In this document: positions 1 through 6,533 of the stretch, piece by piece
Layout of the letters: every line of letters begins with the position of its first letter
Numbering within the stretch: position 1 is the first letter of the stretch
Assembly: GCA_013003285.1 (NCBI GenBank)
Contig: JABDJY010000283.1
Location: 1 to 13,609 of the forward strand
Direction of reading: 5' to 3'
Source: Alphaproteobacteria bacterium
GTDB taxonomy: Bacteria; Pseudomonadota; Alphaproteobacteria; UBA6615
DNA: 13,609 nt
Translations under genes and position numbers: made by a program
The notes under the pieces: generated by a model
What the model was told of the DNA's origin: nothing
What the model saw: only the letters and a program-made list of their open reading frames with translations
Databases searched by the model: none

Positions 1-743
1 CCACCGAAGAGCCTAGTGCGTTGCCGGTTCCGATCACTGCTTTGGTCTTGCCCGATCCCACGGCAACGTTGGAAGAGTTGCAGCAGACTGTCCCCGCCGA
101 TACGGCAGCCGATACCACCGGCGACGCCGCCGTTGAAACAATTGTCAGTACACCGGCACCGTCCGTCGCGACCCCGGATACGGTACAAGCCGCGCCAGCC
201 GAAATATCGGAAGCGCCCGTATTGGAAACGCCGACACCGACAGAAACCGAATCGGCTCAGATTGCCGCCAGCGTTGCCGAAGCACTACCACAGCCGCCCA
301 CACCAGCGCCGGTCGTGGAAACACCAGTGGTTACCGCACCACCACCGCCGCCGCCCGCACCGATCGCGGCTACGGCAACAACACAAGTCGCGTCGTTGCC
401 GAGTATTCCTGCCGAGAGTGCAGAGACCAGCGCCGGCGAATCGGGCCGCACCTATGGAGTGGTTAATCAGGAGGCGCGGGTGATCATCGGCGCCGAAGCC
501 GACAGCTGGGTGCAGGTTCTCGATAACCAGCAGAATGTTGTCTTGACCAGAATGCTGCGTGCCGGCGACCGCTACCTGGTGCCCGACCGCAATGATTTGA
601 TCATGTTGACCGGTAATGCCGGTGGATTGGTCATATCCGTCGATGGCGCGCGGGTACCCAAAATCGGGTCTGACGGGGCCATTCTGCATAATGTGCGCCT
701 CGACGTTGAACTGCTGAAGGCGGGCCGGGCGGTCATCCAGTAG
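1..743 (+). CDS. RodZ-like cytoskeletal/cell-shape protein, C-terminal part (5' end off window)
   Basis: The reading frame is open from the left edge (first whole codon at position 3) to TAG at 741-743, giving 246 visible residues. Residues 1 to about 145 are a Pro/Ala/Thr-rich linker with no fold I recognise, including a polyproline run near residue 115. From about residue 149 to the end there is a compact domain matching the RodZ C-terminal family DUF4115: an aromatic W in 'SWVQVLD', then 'GDRYLVP', 'LTGNAGGLVISVDG' and a closing 'LRLD/LLKAG'-type segment. In this family a cytoplasmic helix-turn-helix domain and one membrane span precede the linker, and the C-terminal domain is periplasmic; RodZ links MreB to the elongation machinery. 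Those N-terminal parts lie outside the window, so the RodZ name is inferred from the C-terminal domain and from the neighbouring ispG, a frequent partner. No T-rich terminator follows, so read-through into ispG is possible. Confidence 0.8.
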   Translation, partial: TEEPSALPVPITALVLPDPTATLEELQQTVPADTAADTTGDAAVETIVSTPAPSVATPDTVQAAPAEISEAPVLETPTPTETESAQIAASVAEALPQPPTPAPVVETPVVTAPPPPPPAPIAATATTQVASLPSIPAESAETSAGESGRTYGVVNQEARVIIGAEADSWVQVLDNQQNVVLTRMLRAGDRYLVPDRNDLIMLTGNAGGLVISVDGARVPKIGSDGAILHNVRLDVELLKAGRAVIQ

Positions 744-782
744 GCAAGCTCATCTGTGGCGTCACGCCGCGTCATCTGTGGC

Positions 783-811
783 TTGATATTTGACAGTGCC
801 GCGCGCATGTT
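783..811 (+). promoter_or_regulatory. Candidate sigma-70-type promoter for ispG
   Basis: TTGATA at 783-788 and CATGTT at 806-811 are separated by exactly 17 bases, which would start transcription near 818, about 47 bases before the ispG ATG. The -35 matches the consensus at five of six positions; the -10 is poor (three of six). The same CATGTT hexamer follows a perfect TTGACA at 17 bases upstream of the M23 gene in this window. A TTGACA also occurs at 790-795 but has no partner at proper spacing. This is inference from sequence alone. Confidence 0.35.
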
Positions 812-864
812 ACGGCGCGAATCATCCCCATTATCAAATTATCGTTTCGCCCTAGGAAAAAACG

Positions 865-2001
865 ATGAGCGTGCGCCCTTACAGGGATATTGACCGCCGT
901 AATAGCCGCCAGATCTTCGTTGGCGATGTGCCCGTTGGCGGCGATGCGCCGATTACCGTGCAGTCGATGACCAATACGCTGACATCGGATGTTGCTGCGA
1001 CCGTGGCGCAAATTCGCGAGCTAGAGGTCGCCGGCGCCGACATCGTGCGGGTCTCGTGCCCCGATGAAGACAGCACGGCAGCGCTGAAACACATTCTGCC
1101 CGAAGTCACCGTGCCGATCGTCGCCGATATTCATTTCCACTATCGCCGCGCTATCGAGGCTGCCGAGGCCGGCGTCGCCTGCTTGCGCCTGAACCCGGGT
1201 AATATCGGCTCGCGCGAACGGGTGCGTGAAGTCGTCAAGGCGGCGCGCGACAATAATTGCTCCATGCGTATTGGGGTCAATGCCGGAAGCCTCGAGCGCG
1301 AACTGTTGGATAAGTATGGCGAGCCTTGCCCCGAGGCCTTGGTCGAGAGTGCGCTGAATTCCGTCAAATTGCTCGAAGACGAGGATTTCCGCGAGTTCAA
1401 GATATCGGTGAAGGCGTCGGATGTGTTCCTCGCCGTGGCCGCCTATCAGGGTCTGGCCGAGGCGTGCGATTATCCGCTGCATATTGGCATTACCGAGGCG
1501 GGCGGTTTACGCACCGGCACGGTTAAATCGTCGATCGGCATGGGCATGTTGCTGTGGGCCGGAATCGGCGATACCATCCGCGTGTCTCTGTCGGCGAACC
1601 CGGTCGAGGAAATTAAGGTCGGCTTCGATCTGCTCAAATCGCTCGGCCTGCGTCACCGCGGCGTCAATCTGGTGTCGTGCCCATCGTGCGCGCGCCAGCA
1701 GTTCGATGTGATCGCGACCGTGCAGGTCCTGGAAGAACGCCTGGCCCATATCACCACGCCCATGACGGTGTCGGTGATCGGCTGCGTGGTCAACGGTCCG
1801 GGTGAGGCGGTGTTGACGGATGTCGGCTTTACCGGCGGCGGTCGCGGCACCCATCAGGTCTATATCGCCGGCCAACCCCATCATCGGCTTAAAGACGCCA
1901 GCATCGTCAATCATCTGGTCGAGCTGGTCGAAGCGAAGGCGGCCGAGATCGATGCCGATCTGGACGAAGCTGCCGACGGTCTGTCGTCGGCGGCCGAATA
2001 G
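865..2001 (+). CDS. ispG: 4-hydroxy-3-methylbut-2-enyl diphosphate synthase (flavodoxin), IspG/GcpE
   Basis: A 378-residue protein of normal bacterial length. IspG is a cytosolic [4Fe-4S] enzyme that reductively opens methylerythritol cyclodiphosphate to HMBPP, the penultimate step of the MEP pathway that supplies isoprenoids (quinones, undecaprenyl carrier, hopanoids). The N-terminal TIM-barrel half carries 'VQSMTNT' and 'VADIHFHYR'. The C-terminal half holds the cluster ligands C272 and C275 in 'SCPSCARQ', C307 in 'GCVVNGPGE', and the fourth ligand E314. The ATG start has AGGA at 854-857, 7 bases upstream. The next gene, hisS, starts 24 bases after the TAG stop, so the two are probably co-transcribed. 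All key residues are present and the gene appears intact. Alphaproteobacterial IspG uses flavodoxin or ferredoxin as electron donor; which one cannot be told from here. Confidence 0.97.
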   Translation: MSVRPYRDIDRRNSRQIFVGDVPVGGDAPITVQSMTNTLTSDVAATVAQIRELEVAGADIVRVSCPDEDSTAALKHILPEVTVPIVADIHFHYRRAIEAAEAGVACLRLNPGNIGSRERVREVVKAARDNNCSMRIGVNAGSLERELLDKYGEPCPEALVESALNSVKLLEDEDFREFKISVKASDVFLAVAAYQGLAEACDYPLHIGITEAGGLRTGTVKSSIGMGMLLWAGIGDTIRVSLSANPVEEIKVGFDLLKSLGLRHRGVNLVSCPSCARQQFDVIATVQVLEERLAHITTPMTVSVIGCVVNGPGEAVLTDVGFTGGGRGTHQVYIAGQPHHRLKDASIVNHLVELVEAKAAEIDADLDEAADGLSSAAE

Positions 2002-2025
2002 CTAAGATATTCCGGGAAATTTGTT

Positions 2026-3270
2026 GTGGCTAAACTGCAGCCCGTGCGCGGCACACGCGACCTGATCGGCGAGGACTCGCGCACCCATCTTCACATCGGC
2101 GATCTCGCGCGCGCGACCGCCGGCGGCTATGGCTATACGCCGATCGAAACACCGGTATTCGAATTCACCGAGGTGTTTAAGCGGACCCTCGGCGACACGT
2201 CGGACATCGTCACCAAGGAAATGTACACCTTCGAGGATAAGGGCGGCGACAGCCTGACCCTGCGGCCCGAAGGTACCGCGGGCATTGCGCGAGCGGTCCT
2301 GTCGGGCGGTCTGCAAAACGAGATGCCGTTGAAATGGTGCTATGCCGGACCGATGTTTCGCCACGAACGGCCGCAAAAGGGCCGGCTGCGGCAATTCCAT
2401 CAGATCGGCGTTGAACTGATTGGCGTCGCCGATCCGGTGGGCGATATCGAGGTCATCGCGCTGGCCGCGGCGACTTTAGACGCCTTGGGTGTGTTGCCGG
2501 CCACCATTTTGGAACTCAACACGCTGGGCGACGGCGAAAGCCGGGCGACCTACCGCACGGCGCTGGTCGGCTATCTGGAGGGTTTCCGCGATCGTTTATC
2601 GGAAGACAGCCAGCAGCGTCTCGACCGCAATCCGCTACGGATACTCGATTCGAAGGACAAGGGAGATCAGGCGATCGTCGCCGACGCGCCATCTTTCAGC
2701 GATTACCTCACGCCAGAGGCACAGGCATTTTTCGACTCGGTGCGCGGCGGCCTTGACGATCTGGGCATCGCTTACCAACTGAACCCACGGTTGGTGCGCG
2801 GCCTCGACTATTATTGCCACACGGCTTTTGAGTTCACGACCGACCAGCTTGGCGCACAAGGAACCGTGCTGGCCGGCGGGCGCTATGACGGATTGATCGA
2901 GATGATGGGTGGTCAGCCGACCCCCGGCGTTGGATGGGCTGCCGGCATCGAGCGGCTGGCCATGTTGACCGGTCCGGCGCCGGCCGGCGCGCGGGCCATA
3001 TCAGTCATTGGCATCGGCGACGCCGGTGAGAAAGCGGCGGCCCAAGTGGCGCAAGACCTTCGCCAAGCGGGTTTCACGGTCGAGCTGAATTACCGGGGCG
3101 GGCTGAAGCGCGGGCTCAAGCGGGCCGACAAGATTGGGGCGGCGGCAGCGGTGTTTCTCGGCGATGACGAATTGGCCCGTGACGGCGTGACGGTGCGAAA
3201 CCTGGACGACGGATCGCAGAGCGATGTGACCCTGGCGGGGCTGAAAGATCATTTGGCGGCGTACCGTTAG
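2026..3270 (+). CDS. hisS: Histidyl-tRNA synthetase
   Basis: A 414-residue class II aminoacyl-tRNA synthetase that charges tRNA-His in the cytoplasm. Class II motif 2 is 'FRHERPQKGRLRQFHQ' at residues 111-126. The HisRS-specific signature with the catalytic arginine is 'LVRGLDYYCHTAFEF' at 256-270 (R258), and motif 3 is 'GVGWAAGIERLAM' at 301-313. A Rossmann-like anticodon-binding domain follows from about 323 to the end. The start is GTG at 2026, with GGGA at 2014-2017 8 bases before it; the protein begins MAKLQPVRGTRD, as HisRS normally does. The full-length HisRS signature and anticodon domain argue against the HisZ paralogue. It follows ispG closely and is followed by a 110 bp gap with a hairpin before prfA. 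Confidence 0.97.
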   Translation: MAKLQPVRGTRDLIGEDSRTHLHIGDLARATAGGYGYTPIETPVFEFTEVFKRTLGDTSDIVTKEMYTFEDKGGDSLTLRPEGTAGIARAVLSGGLQNEMPLKWCYAGPMFRHERPQKGRLRQFHQIGVELIGVADPVGDIEVIALAAATLDALGVLPATILELNTLGDGESRATYRTALVGYLEGFRDRLSEDSQQRLDRNPLRILDSKDKGDQAIVADAPSFSDYLTPEAQAFFDSVRGGLDDLGIAYQLNPRLVRGLDYYCHTAFEFTTDQLGAQGTVLAGGRYDGLIEMMGGQPTPGVGWAAGIERLAMLTGPAPAGARAISVIGIGDAGEKAAAQVAQDLRQAGFTVELNYRGGLKRGLKRADKIGAAAAVFLGDDELARDGVTVRNLDDGSQSDVTLAGLKDHLAAYR

Positions 3271-3292
3271 CGACCGGTACCGCCTGACCACC

Positions 3293-3312
3293 CTACCGCG
3301 ACGGCGCGGTAG
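3293..3312. other. Perfect 8-bp inverted repeat (stem-loop) between hisS and prfA
   Basis: CTACCGCG (3293-3300) and CGCGGTAG (3305-3312) are exact reverse complements around a 4-base ACGG loop, 22 bases after the hisS stop. No T-run follows on either strand, so it does not look like a standard intrinsic terminator. It could be a Rho-related or mRNA-stabilising 3' structure for hisS, or a dyad binding site near a prfA promoter. Confidence 0.5.
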
Positions 3313-3380
3313 ACGAAGCCCACGACATAAGCCACGCCCGAAACTGCGCCCAAACCGCGCATGGTGGAGACTACGAGCCC

Positions 3381-4457
3381 ATGAGCCTCGACGAAAAACT
3401 CGATCGCGTTGCCGATCGGCACAGGGAACTGGAACGCCTGCTATCGGAGGCCGATATGTCGGATTCGCAGGCCTATGGAAAGCTATCGAAGGAATATTCC
3501 GATCTAACCCCGGTGGTGCAATCCATCGGCGCCCTGCGCGATCTGCGCAGTGAAATCGCGGATCTCGACCTGTTGCTCGGGGACAGCGACACCGACAAAG
3601 AAATGCGCGAGATGGCCGAGGCCGAACTGCAGGACCTGAAGGCGCGTGTACCCGAGATCGAGCAGCAGTTGCAGTTCATGTTGCTGCCGAAAGACGAGGC
3701 GGATGCCCGCAACGCTATTCTGGAAATTCGCGCCGGTACCGGTGGCGATGAGGCCGGGTTGTTCGCCGCGGATTTGTTCCGCATGTACCAGCGTTACGCC
3801 GATTTGCGCGGCTGGAAAGTCGAGATAATGAGTGCCAGCAACACCGGTATCGGCGGTTACAAGGAAATCATTGCCAGCATCAGCGGGCGCGATGTGTTTG
3901 CCCGACTCAAATTCGAATCCGGTGTTCACCGGGTGCAGCGGGTGCCGGAGACCGAGAGCAGCGGGCGCATTCATACTTCCGCGGCCACCGTCGCCGTTCT
4001 GCCCGAAGCCGAGGATGTGGACATCGATATCGCCGACACCGATTTGCGGATCGACACCTACCGCGCGTCGGGTCCGGGAGGGCAGTCGGTCAACACCACC
4101 GACAGCGCGATCCGGATCACCCATCTACCGACCGGGCTCGTCGTCACCCAGCAGGATGAGAAGTCGCAGCATAAGAACCGGGCCAAGGCGATGCGGGTGT
4201 TGCGGGCGCGATTGTATGAGTATGAACGCCAGATTCAGCAGGACGCCCGCGCCGCCGACCGGCGCGGTCAGATCGGGTCCGGCGACCGGTCTGAAAGAAT
4301 TCGCACCTATAATTTTCCGCAAGGCCGCATCACCGACCATCGTATCGGGCTGACCCTGCATAAGCTGGAGAAGGTGCTCAACGGTGAGGGATTGGACGAA
4401 ATTGTCGATGCCCTCACGACCGAAGATCAAGCCACACGATTGGCCCAGGACGCCTAG
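3381..4457 (+). CDS. prfA: Peptide chain release factor 1 (RF1)
   Basis: A 358-residue release factor that reads UAA and UAG stop codons on the ribosome and triggers peptide release. Residues 1 to about 100 form a helical domain 1. The stop-codon reading tripeptide of the RF1 type (P-x-T) is P189-E190-T191 in 'RVPETESSGRIHTSA'; RF2 would have SPF. The catalytic GGQ loop is at 233-235 in 'SGPGGQSVNTTDSAIR', and Q235 is the residue that PrmC methylates. 'GSGDRSERIRTYNFPQGR' near the C-terminus is also diagnostic. The ATG start has GGAG at 3366-3369, 11 bases upstream. The stop codon is TAG and prmC begins 1 nt later, so the factor and its modifying enzyme are translated from the same message. 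Intact, no oddities. Confidence 0.97.
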   Translation: MSLDEKLDRVADRHRELERLLSEADMSDSQAYGKLSKEYSDLTPVVQSIGALRDLRSEIADLDLLLGDSDTDKEMREMAEAELQDLKARVPEIEQQLQFMLLPKDEADARNAILEIRAGTGGDEAGLFAADLFRMYQRYADLRGWKVEIMSASNTGIGGYKEIIASISGRDVFARLKFESGVHRVQRVPETESSGRIHTSAATVAVLPEAEDVDIDIADTDLRIDTYRASGPGGQSVNTTDSAIRITHLPTGLVVTQQDEKSQHKNRAKAMRVLRARLYEYERQIQQDARAADRRGQIGSGDRSERIRTYNFPQGRITDHRIGLTLHKLEKVLNGEGLDEIVDALTTEDQATRLAQDA

Positions 4458-4458
4458 C

Positions 4459-5337
4459 ATGACGGTCGCGGCCGAGATCATAAATATCGGTGACGATGTA
4501 GCGACGGCATTGGACACCATTGCCGATCTTCTGAAAGATGCCGGCATCGATACGGCTCGGCTCGATGCAAGTTTGCTTGTCGGTGCGGCGACCGGCGAAA
4601 GCGCGGCCGGATTGATCGCTCGGCCCGAGCGGCGGCTGTCGGCGCAGGAGAGCGATCTTCTGTCCGCCATGACCGCGCGGCGCTGCGCCCGCGAGCCCAT
4701 GGCCCAGATTCTCGGCAGCCGCGAGTTCTGGTCGCTCGACTTCGACGTTTCCGCTGACGTGCTGACGCCGCGGCCCGATTCCGAAACGCTCATCGAAGCC
4801 GCAGGCCAACACGCACCGGCGACGGGCCAACCGTTTCGTATACTCGATTTGGGAACCGGTTCAGGTTGCTTGTTACTGGCGCTGCTGCACCAATACCCGG
4901 CGGCCTCCGGCGTTGGGGTTGATATCAGCCCGGCTGCGATCGCCATGGCGGGTCGTAACGCGGAACGATTGGGGCTCGACGTTCGATCCTCATTCATGGT
5001 CGGCGATTGGACCGCGTCCATAGCCGAGCGATTCGATATTGTTGTGAGTAATCCGCCCTATATCGCAAGCCATGAAATTGAGGGCCTTGAGCCCGAGGTC
5101 GCGCGCTATGAGCCGCGCGGCGCACTAGATGGCGGCGGTGACGGATTGGACGCCTATCGGACCCTGTTGCCGTTAATGTCTGAGGTTTTGGCGCCCGACG
5201 GGACAGCATTGTTTGAGATGGGGGCCGGTCAAGGCGAAGCGGTAAGTTCGTTAGCGCAGGCGTGCGGCCTGGCCGTCGAGGGTTTACGGGCCGATCTCGC
5301 CGGTATTCCCCGTGTGGCTATAATACGTCAACGGTAG
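4459..5337 (+). CDS. prmC: Release factor glutamine N5-methyltransferase PrmC (HemK)
   Basis: A 292-residue SAM-dependent methyltransferase that methylates the GGQ glutamine of release factors and so raises termination efficiency. It has an N-terminal helical bundle (about 1-95), the 'TPRPDSETL' segment, the SAM-binding glycine loop 'ILDLGTGSGCL' near 130-140, 'GVDISPAA', and the catalytic NPPY at residues 198-201 in 'VVSNPPYIASHE', all as expected for the family. I chose ATG 4459 because it lies 1 nt after the prfA stop and has AGGA at 4447-4450, 8 bases upstream. An in-frame start at 4384 would overlap prfA by 74 bases and add 25 residues without family resemblance. The gene is followed by a weak hairpin and T-run and then a long intergenic region, so the prfA-prmC unit may end here. 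Confidence 0.96.
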   Translation: MTVAAEIINIGDDVATALDTIADLLKDAGIDTARLDASLLVGAATGESAAGLIARPERRLSAQESDLLSAMTARRCAREPMAQILGSREFWSLDFDVSADVLTPRPDSETLIEAAGQHAPATGQPFRILDLGTGSGCLLLALLHQYPAASGVGVDISPAAIAMAGRNAERLGLDVRSSFMVGDWTASIAERFDIVVSNPPYIASHEIEGLEPEVARYEPRGALDGGGDGLDAYRTLLPLMSEVLAPDGTALFEMGAGQGEAVSSLAQACGLAVEGLRADLAGIPRVAIIRQR

Positions 5338-5353
5338 ATTAGTTGCCGTTTTT
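5330..5353 (+). terminator. Weak intrinsic-terminator-like hairpin at the end of prmC
   Basis: AACGG (5330-5334) can pair with CCGTT (5346-5350), with an 11-base loop and T residues at 5349-5353. The stem is only 5 bp and overlaps the prmC stop codon, so termination would be partial at best. Confidence 0.25.
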
Positions 5354-5423
5354 GGAAAAAAAAGCTTGGAATATGGGCTCGACTTTCCTAGGGTGGGGAT
5401 GGTTTGCACGACAAAAATGTTTA

Positions 5424-5433
5424 TGTGATCACA
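5424..5433. promoter_or_regulatory. 10-bp perfect palindrome TGTGATCACA in the prmC-DUF4167 gap
   Basis: TGTGATCACA is its own reverse complement and sits in the AT-rich part of the gap. It resembles the two CRP half-sites fused without the usual 6-base spacer, so it is probably not a CRP site, but it could be an operator for another dimeric regulator. Without conservation data it may be chance. Confidence 0.25.
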
Positions 5434-5478
5434 ATCTATTAAGCATTTGCGTCGAGGGTGAACTCCCCGAATAGACTG

Positions 5479-5516
5479 GCCGCACTCCACTCCACCGCAA
5501 GGGGTGAGCGGCTTTT
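5479..5516 (+). terminator. Stem-loop with short T-run in the prmC-DUF4167 gap
   Basis: GCCGCACTCC (5479-5488) pairs with GGGGT and GCGGC (5501-5505 and 5508-5512), with a 2-base GA bulge: 10 bp including one G-T pair. The 12-base loop holds a second CACTCC-type pyrimidine stretch. CTTTT follows at 5512-5516. This fits a modest intrinsic terminator of a transcript starting within the gap, or a leader hairpin of the DUF4167 gene. Confidence 0.4.
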
Positions 5517-5601
5517 AGCTCGGTCTGTAGATTGGGCGTAAGACGGGTAAGTCGTGAAAACGGCCACCGTCTAGCGGTATTAATTCCGGACTACTGGAGC
5601 T

Positions 5602-6261
5602 ATGCGACAAAATCCGAACTCACGACGGTCACGAGGCCGCGGCAATAGAAAGCCGGGCAACTCCCGCAACCAGATTTTCGACAGTAATGGTCCGGGCGCC
5701 CGCGTTCGAGGCAACTCGGCGCAGATCTATGAAAAATATCAGCAGCTAGCGCGAGACGCATCGTCGAGTGGCGACCGGGTCGCGGCTGAGGGATTTTATC
5801 AGCACGCCGAACATTACTACCGGCTGATGGAGGCCGCTGGCCTCAATCGCGAGGGCAACCCGCAAGAACAGTCGCAGCAGCAACAAGGCGATGACACGCC
5901 TAAAAATGGCAATGTGGCGCCCAACGGCGAAGCTGCCGTTGCCGCCGAGCCGGCTCCCCAACCAACGCCTCAGCCAGCTTCTCGGCCAACGCCCAAGCCA
6001 GCCTCTGAACATGCGCCTGAGAGCGTTGCCGCTCTGATCGAAGCCGTGGAACAGGGCAGTACCGATGGAGCATCGGGCGAAGCGACGAATGGCAGTGGCG
6101 GCGACGGAGAAGTTGCGGCCAAGCCAGCGCGTCGATCCCGGACCCGTCGTCCGAATGGATCGGCCAATGGCAGAAACAAGCCGGTCAAAGCCGCCGAAGG
6201 GGACGCACCGGAGGACGGTTCGGACAAGCCACCCGAAGATAGTGAGCCTGCAAGCGCCTAA
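5602..6261 (+). CDS. DUF4167 domain protein, function unknown
   Basis: A 219-residue hydrophilic protein without signal peptide, membrane span or cysteine. Residues 1-25 are rich in Arg/Gly/Asn ('RRSRGRGNRK'), like nucleic-acid-binding tails. Residues about 20-80 match DUF4167: 'NQIFDSNGPGARVRG', then 'EKYQQLARDA' and 'GDRVAAEGFYQHAEHYYR'. From about residue 85 it is low-complexity: a QQQQ stretch, a short Pro repeat (P-x-P-T-P-x-P-A-S, near 120-135), Gly/Ser/Asp runs and a second Arg-rich patch ('RRSRTRRP') near 167-174. The family is recalled as almost confined to Alphaproteobacteria and usually placed after prmC and before clpB, as here. RNA binding is my inference from composition, not established. 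GGAG at 5596-5599 lies only 2 bases before the ATG, an unusually short spacing; the homology nonetheless begins right at this start. Confidence 0.85.
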   Translation: MRQNPNSRRSRGRGNRKPGNSRNQIFDSNGPGARVRGNSAQIYEKYQQLARDASSSGDRVAAEGFYQHAEHYYRLMEAAGLNREGNPQEQSQQQQGDDTPKNGNVAPNGEAAVAAEPAPQPTPQPASRPTPKPASEHAPESVAALIEAVEQGSTDGASGEATNGSGGDGEVAAKPARRSRTRRPNGSANGRNKPVKAAEGDAPEDGSDKPPEDSEPASA

Positions 6262-6374
6262 AGCGCCGCCAGAAGTCTTTGCAACCGTTTGATTTAATTT
6301 ACGAAGCGTTATTTTACGGCGCCTTCGCGTTCGGTTTTGCGTAAGATTTGCACGCCATAATTTGCCCTGCACGG

Positions 6375-6403
6375 CTTGTGTTGCGGTAAAGCCACACCAT
6401 ATT
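6375..6403 (+). promoter_or_regulatory. Candidate sigma-32 (RpoH) heat-shock promoter of clpB
   Basis: CTTGTG at 6375-6380, a 14-base spacer, then CACCATATT at 6395-6403. The enteric RpoH consensus is CTTGAA, 13-17 bases, CCCCATnTA; alphaproteobacterial RpoH sites have the same CTTG core with a looser CyTATnT -10. Transcription would start near 6410, leaving a leader of about 125 bases. The match and the position before a known heat-shock gene support each other. Confidence 0.6.
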
Positions 6404-6409
6404 CAAAGG

Positions 6410-6533
6410 CGTCGGTTGAGCTACCTCAAAGCAGAAGGTGGACCGGCGGAATACAGGTTTCCTTTGAGCGGATGCCGCTGTTGGGTCCGCCAGTGTGTCT
6501 TGCCTCGGATGAGGAAGACGGAAGAGGGGCGAT
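6410..6533 (+). promoter_or_regulatory. Structured 5' leader of clpB, possible RNA thermometer
   Basis: The leader predicted from the RpoH-like promoter contains an 8-bp helix (6437-6444 with 6484-6491, one G-U pair) continued after a 4-base bulge by a 5-bp helix (6445-6449 with 6475-6479, one G-U pair). A hairpin follows at 6497-6519: GTCTT/AAGAC plus CCTC/GAGG, with one bulged G and a GGAT loop. The likely ribosome-binding sequence AGAGGGG (6523-6529) starts 3 bases after this hairpin. CTCAAAG (6425-6431) could instead pair with CTTTGAG (6462-6468). The structures are derived by eye; a thermosensor role is inference. Confidence 0.4.

Noticed and set aside
3361..3384. Seven-codon ORF (MVETTSP) ending across the prfA start
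   Set aside because: Too short to judge, and its own codons form the prfA ribosome-binding site. No sign of a coupling peptide.
3504..4124. 206-codon minus-strand frame opposite prfA
   Set aside because: Shadow of the conserved RF1 coding sequence; no start context or recognisable domain.
4384..4458. Upstream in-frame start for prmC giving 317 residues
   Set aside because: It would overlap prfA by 74 bases and add a non-homologous extension; ATG 4459 has a proper AGGA and a 1-nt gap to prfA.
5424..5433. TGTGATCACA as a CRP-type binding site
   Set aside because: CRP/FNR sites need about 4-6 bases between half-sites. Here the halves are fused, so it is noted only as a palindrome.
5997..6240. 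Low-complexity tail of the DUF4167 protein as a sign of frameshift or degeneration
   Set aside because: The frame stays open to a normal stop. Pro/Ala/Gly-rich disordered tails are usual for this family.
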